Shown here one piece after another: positions 1 through 7,836 of a DNA stretch of 64,000 nt. The translations under genes were made by a program, and so were the position numbers. The notes under the pieces are model-generated. The model was not told where the DNA came from. It was given only the letters and a program-made list of their open reading frames with translations, and made no database searches. How positions within the stretch are numbered: position 1 is the stretch's first letter; each line of letters opens with the position of its first letter. This stretch comes from CALGKJ01 sp049322695 (GTDB lineage: Bacteria > Bacillota > Clostridia > Lutisporales > Lutisporaceae): contig JBMORW010000042.1 of assembly GCA_049322695.1 (NCBI GenBank), positions 1-64,000 on the forward strand. Reading direction: 5' to 3'.

Positions 1-1074
1 ATGGTCAGATCTGAGATAGGAGAAAATACCATAGCCTACTGTGACAGCTGCGGCTATGCTGCAAATGACGAAAAGGCAAAATGCATAAACAAACCTGAAG
101 ATGTAAATGAAGCAATGCTGGAGCTTGAAAAAGTGTATACGCCAAACATGAAAACCATTGAGGAAATAACAGGGTTTTTGAAATGCAGTCCAAAGCAGGT
201 GGTCAAGACACTTTTGTATTTGGCAGATAATAAGCTTACAGCGGCTTTGGTAAGAGGTGACAGGGACTTGAATGAAGCCAAGCTGAAAAACATACTGGGC
301 TGTACCCTCCTGGAGATGGCTGCTCCTGACATAGTAGCAGAAGCAACAAATGCCAATGTAGGCTTTGCAGGCCCTATGGGGCTTAAGAATATAAAGCTTG
401 TAGTCGATGAAGAAGTATCCTTTATGAAAAACTTTGTTGTCGGTGCCAATGAAACTGATTACCACTATATTAATGTCAATTTACAGCGTGATTTTGTGGC
501 TTCAACTACTGCAGACATTAGAAATATCGCCGAAAGTGACTGCTGTCCTGCATGCGGCGGGCCTATTGCCCTTACACCCGGAATAGAGGTAGGTCATATA
601 TTTAAGCTGGGTACAAAATACAGCAAGGCATTGAACTGCGTATATGTAGATGAAAAAGGCCAGGAAATCCCCATGGTAATGGGCAGCTACGGTATCGGCT
701 TAAACAGAACAATAGCTACGGTAATTGAGCAGTATAATGATGAAAACGGCATAATATGGCCTGTATCATTAGCTCCATATCATGTAATAGTAATTCCCGC
801 AAATATGGGTGATACTACACAGGCAAGTCTTGCAGAGGAAATATACAGAAGACTTCTAGAGCTTGGCATCGAAGTGCTTCTTGATGACAGGGACGAAAGA
901 ACAGGAGTGAAATTCAAGGATGCAGACCTTATAGGTATACCTGTAAGAATAACCGTCGGAAGAAAATCCTCTGAGGCCATTGTAGAAGTTAAGAATAGAA
1001 ATGAAAGCACTGCGTCCGAAATGGATTTTGAAGCTGCAATAGAACACTGCAAAAAGCTGCTGGAAGCTATATAA
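1..1074 (+). CDS. proS: Prolyl-tRNA synthetase, C-terminal part (cut by window edge)
   Basis: Charges tRNA-Pro with proline in the cytoplasm. The 357 visible residues begin inside the bacterial-type enzyme, usually about 570 residues, so the N-terminal third lies outside the window and the ATG at base 1 is internal. Visible in order: the YbaK-like editing insertion (about residues 40-160, including KCSPKQVVKTLL and ALVRGDRDLNEAKL), the class II motif 3 region (MVMGSYGIGLNRTIA), and the C-terminal anticodon-binding domain (from about LAPYHVIVIPANMGD). A hairpin terminator follows directly. The family assignment is secure; the true start cannot be seen. Confidence 0.95.
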   Translation: MVRSEIGENTIAYCDSCGYAANDEKAKCINKPEDVNEAMLELEKVYTPNMKTIEEITGFLKCSPKQVVKTLLYLADNKLTAALVRGDRDLNEAKLKNILGCTLLEMAAPDIVAEATNANVGFAGPMGLKNIKLVVDEEVSFMKNFVVGANETDYHYINVNLQRDFVASTTADIRNIAESDCCPACGGPIALTPGIEVGHIFKLGTKYSKALNCVYVDEKGQEIPMVMGSYGIGLNRTIATVIEQYNDENGIIWPVSLAPYHVIVIPANMGDTTQASLAEEIYRRLLELGIEVLLDDRDERTGVKFKDADLIGIPVRITVGRKSSEAIVEVKNRNESTASEMDFEAAIEHCKKLLEAI

Positions 1075-1080
1075 AATTTA

Positions 1081-1102
1081 AACCGACCCTCAGGTCGGTT
1101 TT
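1081..1102. terminator. Bidirectional terminator between proS and HD-GYP gene
   Basis: AACCGACC (1081-1088) pairs perfectly with GGTCGGTT (1093-1100) around a CTCA loop and runs into T's on the plus side. It lies between two convergent genes and probably serves both. Confidence 0.8.
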
Positions 1103-2177
1103 ATACTATCTGCTTTATATAGAGCTTGTTATTTGGCTTAGAAAGATCTATGTATTCATTGCCGGACTTAACAATAGGCTGCCATACTCTTGAAGGATTG
1201 ATGAACACCACTTCAGCTATTTCGCCATTGCTGAGCTCTACAAAGTCTCCCAGATATGAGGTTGCAATATTCTTGAGGAAGACTGTCAGAACCTTGGTGT
1301 CAAGCTTTCCAAAGGTTTGCATTTCAAAATTCTTGATAACCTCAAAGGGGCACATTTTTTCCCTGTAGGAACGGTTGGAGGTCATGGCATCATATATGTC
1401 AGCAACTGCTATTATTTTTGCAAACTCAGGTATCTCAGTATCTGTTACTCCAAGGGGATAGCCGGTGCCGTCTATTTTCTCGTGATGCATAAGCACCGAA
1501 AGCTTAATCTGAGCAGATGCGTCTCTGGCTTTCTCTATCAGGTCATAACCAAGAATTGTATGTTTTTTTATCAGTTCAAATTCTTGATCCGTAAGACGTC
1601 CTGGCTTGGAAAGCAAATCCTGTGAGACCTTTGTCTTTCCTATATCGTGCAGTAATCCTGCTGTGGCTATTTCATCGACTTCCTTCTTACTCAAGTTCAA
1701 CCATTTTGCTATTATTATTGCTATAAGTGAAACATTAAGAGAGTGAGAATAGGTATAATCATCAAGAGGGCGGACAAGGTGCAAATAGTTGATTACATCA
1801 CTTAATGTTCTGAAATCATGTATGATATGCTTGCTTATTTCATTTATCTGCCTAAGGTCTACAAAGCCTCCCCTGCCAATTTCCTTTATAATGTGAGTAA
1901 CTTCATCAACCTTCTCAGTATAGTTTGCTCTGAACTTGGCTATTCTGTCTTTATCATAAACACTTTTAATGACAGGCACACTGCTATCTGCCTGATTTTC
2001 TTCAGGCAGCTTTATCTTTACTTTTTCTATATTGTTATCCTTTATTCTTTCAATATAGCTTTCAGTAAGAACGGTATCTCTCCGTAAAAATATGCCGGCA
2101 CCATTGCTATTGAACAAATCCTCATAAAGCACCATACCCGGAGTCAGCAAATCAGGTATCAGATTAACAATCTTCAT
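1101..2177 (-). CDS. HD-GYP domain protein, probable c-di-GMP phosphodiesterase
   Basis: A 358-residue protein predicted to hydrolyse cyclic di-GMP. The N-terminal ~100 residues form a short domain with no clear family match; the HD-GYP domain fills the middle, with the metal motif LLHDIGKTK and the signature HHEKIDGTGYP, followed by AVADIYDAMTSNRSYR. The C-terminal tail (from about LGDFVELSNGEIAEVV) resembles the small beta extension common after HD-GYP domains. No transmembrane segment or receiver domain is evident, so the input signal is unknown. The ATG at 2177 is chosen because GGTGAGGG sits at the correct distance; an in-frame TTG 15 bases upstream lacks an SD. It is convergent with proS. 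Confidence 0.88.
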   Translation of the reverse strand: MKIVNLIPDLLTPGMVLYEDLFNSNGAGIFLRRDTVLTESYIERIKDNNIEKVKIKLPEENQADSSVPVIKSVYDKDRIAKFRANYTEKVDEVTHIIKEIGRGGFVDLRQINEISKHIIHDFRTLSDVINYLHLVRPLDDYTYSHSLNVSLIAIIIAKWLNLSKKEVDEIATAGLLHDIGKTKVSQDLLSKPGRLTDQEFELIKKHTILGYDLIEKARDASAQIKLSVLMHHEKIDGTGYPLGVTDTEIPEFAKIIAVADIYDAMTSNRSYREKMCPFEVIKNFEMQTFGKLDTKVLTVFLKNIATSYLGDFVELSNGEIAEVVFINPSRVWQPIVKSGNEYIDLSKPNNKLYIKQIV

Positions 2178-2292
2178 AAGCACCCTCACCAACCATCAGT
2201 ATAAGATTATACATAGAGTTCCCTTTTATCGAAATGTAAAGAAATGTGAGTTATTAAAATCATTATAGCACCCTTTTAGAAGACATAGAAGT

Positions 2293-2310
2293 GCCATTTT
2301 GAAAAATGGC
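2293..2310 (-). terminator. Hairpin downstream of the 2335 gene
   Basis: GCCATTTT (2293-2300) pairs with AAAATGGC (2303-2310). It is placed as expected for a terminator of the minus-strand gene ending at 2335, but the T-tract is poor, so this is tentative. Confidence 0.4.
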
Positions 2311-2334
2311 CCGTTTATTAATTACTTATCTCTT

Positions 2335-3336
2335 CTACCCTATCAGCTTATAATATGAATTAAGCAATCTCAAAAGCAGCTCAGAAAGCACCTCGTTTCT
2401 TATCACCCTGCTGCACAGCTCAGGCTCAACCGGCTTTGCATCCCGTATAGTAATAAGAAAGCTTTCCAGCTTCTTCTCCTCCATTATGCCGTCCAGACTG
2501 AAAAGTGAGAAATCCTCAACCCCGCACCTTTTGAGAATACCTATGTCCTTTTCAAATTCCTCCATACTCTCATAGTAAGGCTCATTTCCAAGCTTTCCTA
2601 CATTAGTTACTCCTACTGAGATAGAAAGCTTATCCTTTAGCTTTTCCTTCAAATGCATCACCTGGTGATAAATCAAATAATCAACATTGACCTTCTTTAT
2701 CTTTTTCAGCTCATTTCTTATCATTGTTGCGTAATACATCAGGTTATATTTATCCCATTCTATATCAAATACAGGAACCTCCAAAGCATTTTGCATTACT
2801 TCAGTATCAAACCTCAAATCATAATAGCAGTGCCTTATGCAGGTTGCATAGCTCTCATAGCCCTTTTTCCTAAGCTGCTCTGCAGTTTTCTTTAAGGCTT
2901 CCTTTGCTTCACCGAACCTTTTTTTGTTCAGGTTTTGTGTCAGCAATTTCAGATAAGTGGCTATGGAATCTATTTTTCTCTTTGGGTTGGTTATATTCTG
3001 TATATCAGACAATGGAGATTCCAAGTCGATGCATAGCCCCTTTACCTTAAGCTTTCTCTCCTCAAGCTTGTCTAAAAGCTCATTGGCGTAGCTGTTGAAA
3101 TGATGTGCATTTCTTTCATTTATCCAATAGCCCATTTCATCCGACAGCGTTGCCCATATGGAAACCGGCACACCATGCTCATTGTATTTCTCTATCATCT
3201 TAAAGAACTCCTCACTGTCATGACCATATTCAAGCTTATAATTTAGAGTGACATCATATTTTTTTAGAAGCTCAAGTATATAGTCTCTGCAAACATCTTC
3301 AGGAGAAGCAAATTCACACCATATTCTCGTATCCAT
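2335..3336 (-). CDS. Conserved-looking protein, possible TIM-barrel fold, function unknown
   Basis: A 333-residue soluble protein that I do not recognise. There is no signal peptide or membrane segment. Several stretches look like beta strands ending in acidic residues, as in (beta/alpha)8 barrels: VPVSIWATLSDEMGYW, KVKGLCIDLESPLSD, VPVFDIEWDKYN, KLSISVGVTNVG and VEDFSLFSLDGIME. The regular spacing suggests a barrel enzyme, perhaps glycoside-hydrolase-like, but no catalytic residue can be assigned. The SD GGAGGT lies a few bases before the ATG at 3336. Transcribed alone, divergently from the yigZ-family gene; the 240-bp AT-rich gap between them must hold both promoters. Confidence 0.7.
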   Translation of the reverse strand: MDTRIWCEFASPEDVCRDYILELLKKYDVTLNYKLEYGHDSEEFFKMIEKYNEHGVPVSIWATLSDEMGYWINERNAHHFNSYANELLDKLEERKLKVKGLCIDLESPLSDIQNITNPKRKIDSIATYLKLLTQNLNKKRFGEAKEALKKTAEQLRKKGYESYATCIRHCYYDLRFDTEVMQNALEVPVFDIEWDKYNLMYYATMIRNELKKIKKVNVDYLIYHQVMHLKEKLKDKLSISVGVTNVGKLGNEPYYESMEEFEKDIGILKRCGVEDFSLFSLDGIMEEKKLESFLITIRDAKPVEPELCSRVIRNEVLSELLLRLLNSYYKLIG

Positions 3337-3578
3337 AATTACCTCCGAATTGTCTAGCTATATAAAAAACCGGCACATTATAAATCGTAATAAATACAGC
3401 TATTTCATATTATGAAAATATGCTGCTTCATGTGTATTTTACCCTGCAATAAGTTAAATATTATAACATTATTTTGGTATAATAGTGCTTTTATTTCAAG
3501 CTTTATGTAGTCAACAGATATTAATATAGTATAATATTGAATTGTAAATGTAAACTTATTTGACTTTAGGGTGGTTAT

Positions 3579-4241
3579 ATGGAAAAGAGCTATAGAATGG
3601 TGAAGACCAGGGGCGAAGACTTATTCACTGAGAAAAAATCCAGATTCATAGGCTATGCAGCCCCTGTTTATACTGAAGATGAAGCGACAGAATTTATAAA
3701 CGGCATCAAGAAAAAGCATTATGATGCAAGTCATAATTGTTATGCATATATTCTTGGCAGCAATTCGAGCATTCAGAGATCAAGTGATGACGGAGAACCA
3801 TCAGGTACAGCCGGAGTCCCAATACTTGAGGTGCTGAAAAAAGAAGGCTTGACCAATACGGCAGTGGTTGTAACCAGATACTTCGGCGGAATCATGCTGG
3901 GAGCAGGGGGCTTGATCAGAGCATACACTGAAGGGGCATCAATTGCCATAAAGGCATCCGGCATAGTAAAAGTACAGCCCTTTTCGGCATATAGATTGAA
4001 CTTTGAATACGGACTGCTCAATAAACTCCAGTATGAGCTTCCCAGAAGCAATTATATAATAGCCGGTACAGAATATTTTGAGCGGGTGAGCATGAAAATA
4101 CTTGCTTTACCTGAGGCATGTGAAGCTCTGGAAAATGATGTGACTCAATGGACCAATGGAAACGCAGAAATAGAGTTCATAGAAACCTCCATGCTGAAAA
4201 TAGACGAAGCTACGGATAAAATAATAGACATCGCCGATTAA
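3579..4241 (+). CDS. YigZ/IMPACT family protein (UPF0029)
   Basis: A 220-residue member of the YigZ (YvyE) family, which shares the N-terminal fold of eukaryotic IMPACT. The bacterial role is not settled; nucleic-acid or ribosome association has been proposed. Hallmarks are KKSRFIGYAAPV near the N-terminus, HNCYAYILG, the motif RSSDDGEPSGTAGVPIL, and VVVTRYFGGIMLGAGGLIRAY. The C-terminal DUF1949-like region (about residues 135-205) completes the usual two-domain layout at normal length. The SD AGGGTGG precedes the ATG. Its stop codon lies in the loop of an AT-rich hairpin that may end transcription. Confidence 0.92.
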   Translation: MEKSYRMVKTRGEDLFTEKKSRFIGYAAPVYTEDEATEFINGIKKKHYDASHNCYAYILGSNSSIQRSSDDGEPSGTAGVPILEVLKKEGLTNTAVVVTRYFGGIMLGAGGLIRAYTEGASIAIKASGIVKVQPFSAYRLNFEYGLLNKLQYELPRSNYIIAGTEYFERVSMKILALPEACEALENDVTQWTNGNAEIEFIETSMLKIDEATDKIIDIAD

Positions 4242-4256
4242 GCAATGTCTATTATT
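4220..4256. terminator. AT-rich 12-bp hairpin over the yigZ stop
   Basis: AATAATAGACAT (4220-4231) and ATGTCTATTATT (4245-4256) are exact complements. The stop codon of the plus-strand gene lies in the loop, and the convergent gene stops at 4261, so it could serve both directions. Confidence 0.5.
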
Positions 4257-4260
4257 TACT

Positions 4261-4761
4261 TTAGTCCCAATCGTAATAATAGTCTCCATAGTTAAATGGA
4301 ACCCCATAATAGCCATAGTCACCGTAATAGCCTGGTGAATAAAATCTTCTTCTGCGTCTTCTCCTTCTAAGAAGCTCATTAAGCAGCAGTATTCCGAAAA
4401 CATCTCTTACAGGATTCCTATATCCATATTGTCTGCTGTCATCATAATGGTGCATCATGTCAGGCATTTCCTTCATCATTCTATCATAGGCCTCATCTGC
4501 GGCATTTTTCATCAGCTTGGCATCAGGATAACCTTCATACAGCATTTCATCCTTCTCTTCCATCTCATCCAGCTTCATATCTATATAGGGCATCATTTTC
4601 TTGCATACATCAGGATACATTTCGGCAAAGTAGTTTTCATCCTTTTCATCCTCTTCATAGTGTACCATTTCAGGACCAGCTTCAATTTCAGGCATATAAT
4701 AGGGCATAATATGGTGCTGTGTTTTCATGGGACACATCATAGGGCATTTCTTATCGTACAA
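4261..4761 (-). CDS. Met/Tyr/acidic-rich protein with poly-Arg tract, possible spore coat protein
   Basis: No family recognised. The ~166 residues are strikingly biased: Met- and Cys-rich at the start (CPMMCPMK), acidic and Met-rich in the middle, with YPDVCKKMM and YPDAKLMKN half-repeats, then eight consecutive arginines (LLNELLRRRRRRRRF) and a Tyr/Gly/Asp tail (YYGDYGYYGVPF). Such composition is typical of spore surface or morphogenetic proteins, but that role is inferred. The start is uncertain: AGGAGG (4775-4770) is 8 bases from a TTG at 4761 and only 2 from an ATG at 4767; in-frame ATG/GTG codons farther upstream lack an SD. Convergent with yigZ and just downstream of the FIST kinase. 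Confidence 0.7.
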   Translation of the reverse strand: MYDKKCPMMCPMKTQHHIMPYYMPEIEAGPEMVHYEEDEKDENYFAEMYPDVCKKMMPYIDMKLDEMEEKDEMLYEGYPDAKLMKNAADEAYDRMMKEMPDMMHHYDDSRQYGYRNPVRDVFGILLLNELLRRRRRRRRFYSPGYYGDYGYYGVPFNYGDYYYDWD

Positions 4762-4837
4762 TTCCATTACCTCCTGAAAAAACATTCTCACTGGTAAATA
4801 TATGTAAATGCCCTCAAAATAGTGCTTGTTTTTTACA

Positions 4838-6850
4838 TTATTTGCAGCAATATAGAATAGATACGGGAATATCTATAACGAATTTTGTTCCGCCATCTTC
4901 ACAGTCCAAAATATTGATGCTTCCCTGATGCTTTTCGATTATCTTATGCGTAATAGCCATGCTCATGCTGCTCCCCATATCGGCTTCGGAGGCTGATGTC
5001 TCATTATACACTCCATCAGTCTGCCTCTTTACCTTATATTGTATAGCAATCCTTATCCTGTCATTATAATGGGAAGTGGATATGTCTATCTCGCCTGCTC
5101 CTTCTATGGATTGTATGGAGTTCATAAGTATGTTCAGAAATGCCTGATCCAGCTGCTGAGCATAGCAGGTTACAAGCGGCAGCTTCTCATAGGCTCTACT
5201 TACACTGATTCTGCCTTTTATTTTGTTGTTTACAAGCAGAAGTACATTATCAAGCTCCTCATTCAAATCTATTTGCTTGATATCTGACCCGTCCGAGGAA
5301 ACAAAGCTTTGAAGTCCGCTTATTATTTCCAACACCCTTTCCAGGGCTTTCTTATTGATTTCATTCATTGCATAAAGCTTCCTGCAGGAGTTGCCTAAAT
5401 CCGCTTCCTGACTGCTGAGCTTGCTTATAAGTATAGCCTCAGTGTCAATATTTGATTTGATTGCAGCAAGAGGGGTATTCAGCTCATGTGAAATTCCATA
5501 GATTAAATTTCCTACTGAAGCCATTTTGTCCGAACTCATCAGGTAGGTTTGAGTTTCATTCAGCTGATTCAGGGTTTTGTGAAGCTCCTGATTCTTTTGC
5601 TCCAAATTATGGTTTATTTCACTTAATTCGGTGGTAACAGTATTTATCAGGTGTGTCAGCACTTTGACCGTATTATAACTCTTAGCTCCCATTTCTTCCT
5701 TTGAGCCGTCCTGTTGTGCTGCTTTCATATCAGCAGCCGCTGTTTCTTCTCTTTCACTGAGACCCAATATTGTTGTAGTTTCGTTCAAAAAATTATTTGA
5801 ATTGCCGGAATGATAGAATTCTCCATATGTGTAAAAGCCTGCTGATGGTGCTATTTCATTCAGCGGAGCAAGCTCTATGCCTGCCATGTCCTCCAAAAAC
5901 AGCTTCCTCGCCACGCAGGAATATACAAAAAGACTATCTATGGGAAGCTTTTTCAAACCATTTATTATATTTATGGATTTCTGAATTATCATATCTACGT
6001 TCCCATAGCCGAATTGAACAATATCACCCTTATAAATATCTCCATCTATGGTCAAGGAGCCTTGATGGCTTTTTCTGATAGGTACTCTTGCAATTTTCAT
6101 ATTGCCCCTGCGGATAATCAGGGGAAATTGCGTGGCTGACCCTGGCAGGCTCTCGGAAACATCCTTTCCAAGGTACTTTTCATAAACCGATAATACACTC
6201 TGATTGTCAATGGACAGTATTTCACTGTTATGTACACCTGTTACAGTCATAAGCTTGCCAATAGGCTCCCAGCAGAAGCTGTATTCTGTATATACCGACA
6301 GTCTGCTTCCTCTGAGTGCTGCACATACAATTCCGTTTTCAGAAACATCCTCTTCCGTAAATACATAGCTCCTTTCAAATCTTCCGCTGTCAGCTGCTTT
6401 TCCTCCGGCCACAACAACCTCAGAGTTAACGGATTCTATTCCCTTTAAAATATTTTCACAGTTTGAGGTTATACCCGAAGAAAACAGTATAAGAGCCTTT
6501 GTATCCGCTGAAAGCATGGTATTGGCCACATTTACGCCTGATTGAAAATAACCGCTGCCTTTTATCTCAAACATTGCAGTCTCAATTTCTGTATGTTCAA
6601 AACTGGTAATCGATAATACTGTAGTTCCTTCTGCCGCTCTGCCGTTAATTATCTCTCCGGCTGTAGTGACTCCTATTATTCTGGCATTTGGCAGTATGGT
6701 TTTTATACTGTTTGTCATCTCCTGTATATATGCTCTGTCACAGTAGGATGTAAAGGCTTGTACCAAAAAAACAGAATCAAAATCCTTAATGCTGCTTAGT
6801 TCTTTTTGAAGACTATCAAATCCACTATAAGTGATATTAATACTTTTCAT
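4838..6850 (-). CDS. FIST-domain sensor histidine kinase with degenerate ATP-binding region
   Basis: About 670 residues. The N-terminal ~370 form FIST_N plus FIST_C, a soluble sensory module proposed to bind small ligands such as amino acids (IGVTTAGEI, LILFSSGI, VVVAGGKAAD, then SLFVYSCVARKLF and APSAGFYTYGEF). A coiled coil around residues 405-440 leads to the H-box GISHELNTPLAAI (His455) and an N-box (FLNILMNSIQSI, Asn577). The G1 motif DxGxG is missing: residues 600-625 read KVKRQTDGVYNETSAS, and the G2 box is GSSMSMAI instead of GxGLGL. ATP binding may therefore be impaired. No response regulator is adjacent. The start is ATG 6850, not the codon inside the upstream repeat element. Confidence 0.87.
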   Translation of the reverse strand: MKSINITYSGFDSLQKELSSIKDFDSVFLVQAFTSYCDRAYIQEMTNSIKTILPNARIIGVTTAGEIINGRAAEGTTVLSITSFEHTEIETAMFEIKGSGYFQSGVNVANTMLSADTKALILFSSGITSNCENILKGIESVNSEVVVAGGKAADSGRFERSYVFTEEDVSENGIVCAALRGSRLSVYTEYSFCWEPIGKLMTVTGVHNSEILSIDNQSVLSVYEKYLGKDVSESLPGSATQFPLIIRRGNMKIARVPIRKSHQGSLTIDGDIYKGDIVQFGYGNVDMIIQKSINIINGLKKLPIDSLFVYSCVARKLFLEDMAGIELAPLNEIAPSAGFYTYGEFYHSGNSNNFLNETTTILGLSEREETAAADMKAAQQDGSKEEMGAKSYNTVKVLTHLINTVTTELSEINHNLEQKNQELHKTLNQLNETQTYLMSSDKMASVGNLIYGISHELNTPLAAIKSNIDTEAILISKLSSQEADLGNSCRKLYAMNEINKKALERVLEIISGLQSFVSSDGSDIKQIDLNEELDNVLLLVNNKIKGRISVSRAYEKLPLVTCYAQQLDQAFLNILMNSIQSIEGAGEIDISTSHYNDRIRIAIQYKVKRQTDGVYNETSASEADMGSSMSMAITHKIIEKHQGSINILDCEDGGTKFVIDIPVSILYCCK

Positions 6851-6854
6851 TCTG

Positions 6855-6912
6855 TGCCCATGCCCCACATTTCGCATAAACCATTATGACAGAAATGCAT
6901 GGGCCCGGTACC
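6855..6912 (-). repeat. Hairpin repeat element, short copy, between SD and start of the FIST kinase
   Basis: About 58 bp, nearly identical at both ends to 52462-52623. Read on the minus strand: GGTACCGG, a stem in which GCCCATGC pairs with GCATGGGC and ATTTC with GAAAT, a ~20-base loop, then ACAGA and the ATG at 6850. AAAGGAGG lies immediately upstream (6911-6918 region) and no SD lies between the element and the ATG. The element also holds a possible 17-codon ORF starting at GCCCATG whose TGA overlaps the kinase ATG. Mobile repeat, cis-regulatory RNA or leader peptide are all possible. Confidence 0.75.
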
Positions 6913-7201
6913 TCCTTTACTAAATTATTATTATTTTTTTTCATCCTTACCCCTCTTTACTATTTATTGCTTTTTAGATAAGGGACTGCTTATGTCCGCA
7001 AAAATAGCCCATAATCTTATATTATATTATTTTTATACATTATTAAATACTTTTGCATAATTGCGTAACAAATGTTTAATTTTCCTTAATAGTCAGATTA
7101 TAATCAAAATATTTAGCTATTCGAGGTGAAATAATAATACAAGGGAGCGATTACAAGCGTTCTTATGATCAAGTATTACAATCTGAGAAGGAGGAAAATG
7201 A
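6913..7201. other. Divergent AT-rich intergenic region
   Basis: About 290 bp between the FIST kinase element and the small coat-like genes. It must carry promoters for both directions. Sporulation sigma-factor boxes could not be assigned with confidence. A 35-codon ATG reading frame with an SD begins near 6942 on the minus strand and runs through the repeat element; it is probably incidental. Confidence 0.5.
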
Positions 7202-7408
7202 ATGCCTAACAACAAGCCTCAAATCGAAATGAAAAACCTGTCAATTATAGACGATCAGCTTAGCCATGAAGCACTTGCAGTAAAAAAATACCGTCAGGCT
7301 GCCCAAATGTGCAGCAGTCAGGATCTTATAGATCTGTGCAATCAGGCTGCCCAAAAGCACAGAAAGAATTATGATGACCTTCTTAACTATCTTAACTCTC
7401 ATCAATAA
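7202..7408 (+). CDS. Small helical protein, probable spore coat-associated
   Basis: A 68-residue protein, largely helical (SIIDDQLSHEALAVKKY, then DLIDLCNQAAQKHRKNYDDLLNYL). It resembles small spore-coat-associated helical proteins of Clostridia that have a ferritin-like helix pair, and it lies 35 bases upstream of a CotF-type gene, so the two probably form one transcript. AGGAGG (7189-7194) is 7 bases from the ATG at 7202, a textbook spacing that decides the start over an out-of-frame ATG at 7198. The coat role is inferred from composition and neighbour, not from a diagnostic motif. Confidence 0.75.
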   Translation: MPNNKPQIEMKNLSIIDDQLSHEALAVKKYRQAAQMCSSQDLIDLCNQAAQKHRKNYDDLLNYLNSHQ

Positions 7409-7443
7409 TATAGCATTCAGGCCAATGCAGAAGGAGGATATAT

Positions 7444-7722
7444 ATGAACAACAACAGGACTACTCTCAGTGAACAGGATATCATGAATGACCTGTTAACC
7501 TTTGAAAAACAGGTTACCTCATCATACAACACAGGTATAACGGAAGCATCCTGCCCCAATCTCAGACAAACACTTACCAATACATTGACATCAACACAAA
7601 CTATACAGTATCAGATATTTGATACAATACGAAAGCACGGTTGGTATCAGACCAAGGATGCATCAGATCAGGACGTAAATAATACAAAAACTAAATACCA
7701 GCAGATCCAAAATCAATTATAG
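7444..7722 (+). CDS. CotF-family spore coat protein
   Basis: A 92-residue protein of the CotF (coat protein F-like, ferritin-like fold) family. Typical features are LSEQDIMNDLLTFEKQVTSSY at the start, the conserved middle CPNLRQTLTNTLTSTQ, and the ending IFDTIRKHGWYQTKDAS, which in this family closes the helical bundle. Length is normal for the short clostridial forms. AAGGAGG sits 7 bases before the ATG. It is the second gene of a two-gene unit with 7202-7408 and ends at a strong terminator. Expected to be made in the mother cell during sporulation and placed in the coat. Confidence 0.87.
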   Translation: MNNNRTTLSEQDIMNDLLTFEKQVTSSYNTGITEASCPNLRQTLTNTLTSTQTIQYQIFDTIRKHGWYQTKDASDQDVNNTKTKYQQIQNQL

Positions 7723-7733
7723 TTTTCTCCCAC

Positions 7734-7757
7734 GCTCCGGTTATCCGGAGCTTTTTT
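7734..7757 (+). terminator. Rho-independent terminator after the coat genes
   Basis: GCTCCGG (7734-7740) and CCGGAGC (7745-7751) form a perfect stem with a TTAT loop, followed by six T's. Confidence 0.92.
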
Positions 7758-7836
7758 GCATGTTTTTTCAGCTTCTTAATATACTTTATTAAACAATTGA
7801 AATCATATCAATTTTGCAAGGGGGAATCTCACCGAA

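Noticed and set aside
6851..6877. N-terminal extension of the FIST kinase into the repeat (and the matching extension of rnmV to 52484)
   Set aside because: Both extensions translate the repeat element (RN-x-GHG) rather than family sequence, and the first family residues begin at the downstream ATG.
6851..6942. A 35-codon minus-strand frame beginning MKKNNNNLVKEV with an SD, running through the repeat element and ending inside the FIST kinase start
   Set aside because: Part of it is just the AAAGGAGG leader and the repeat; it has no equivalent at the rnmV copy, so coding is unlikely. The 17-codon frame inside the element is mentioned only as an alternative.
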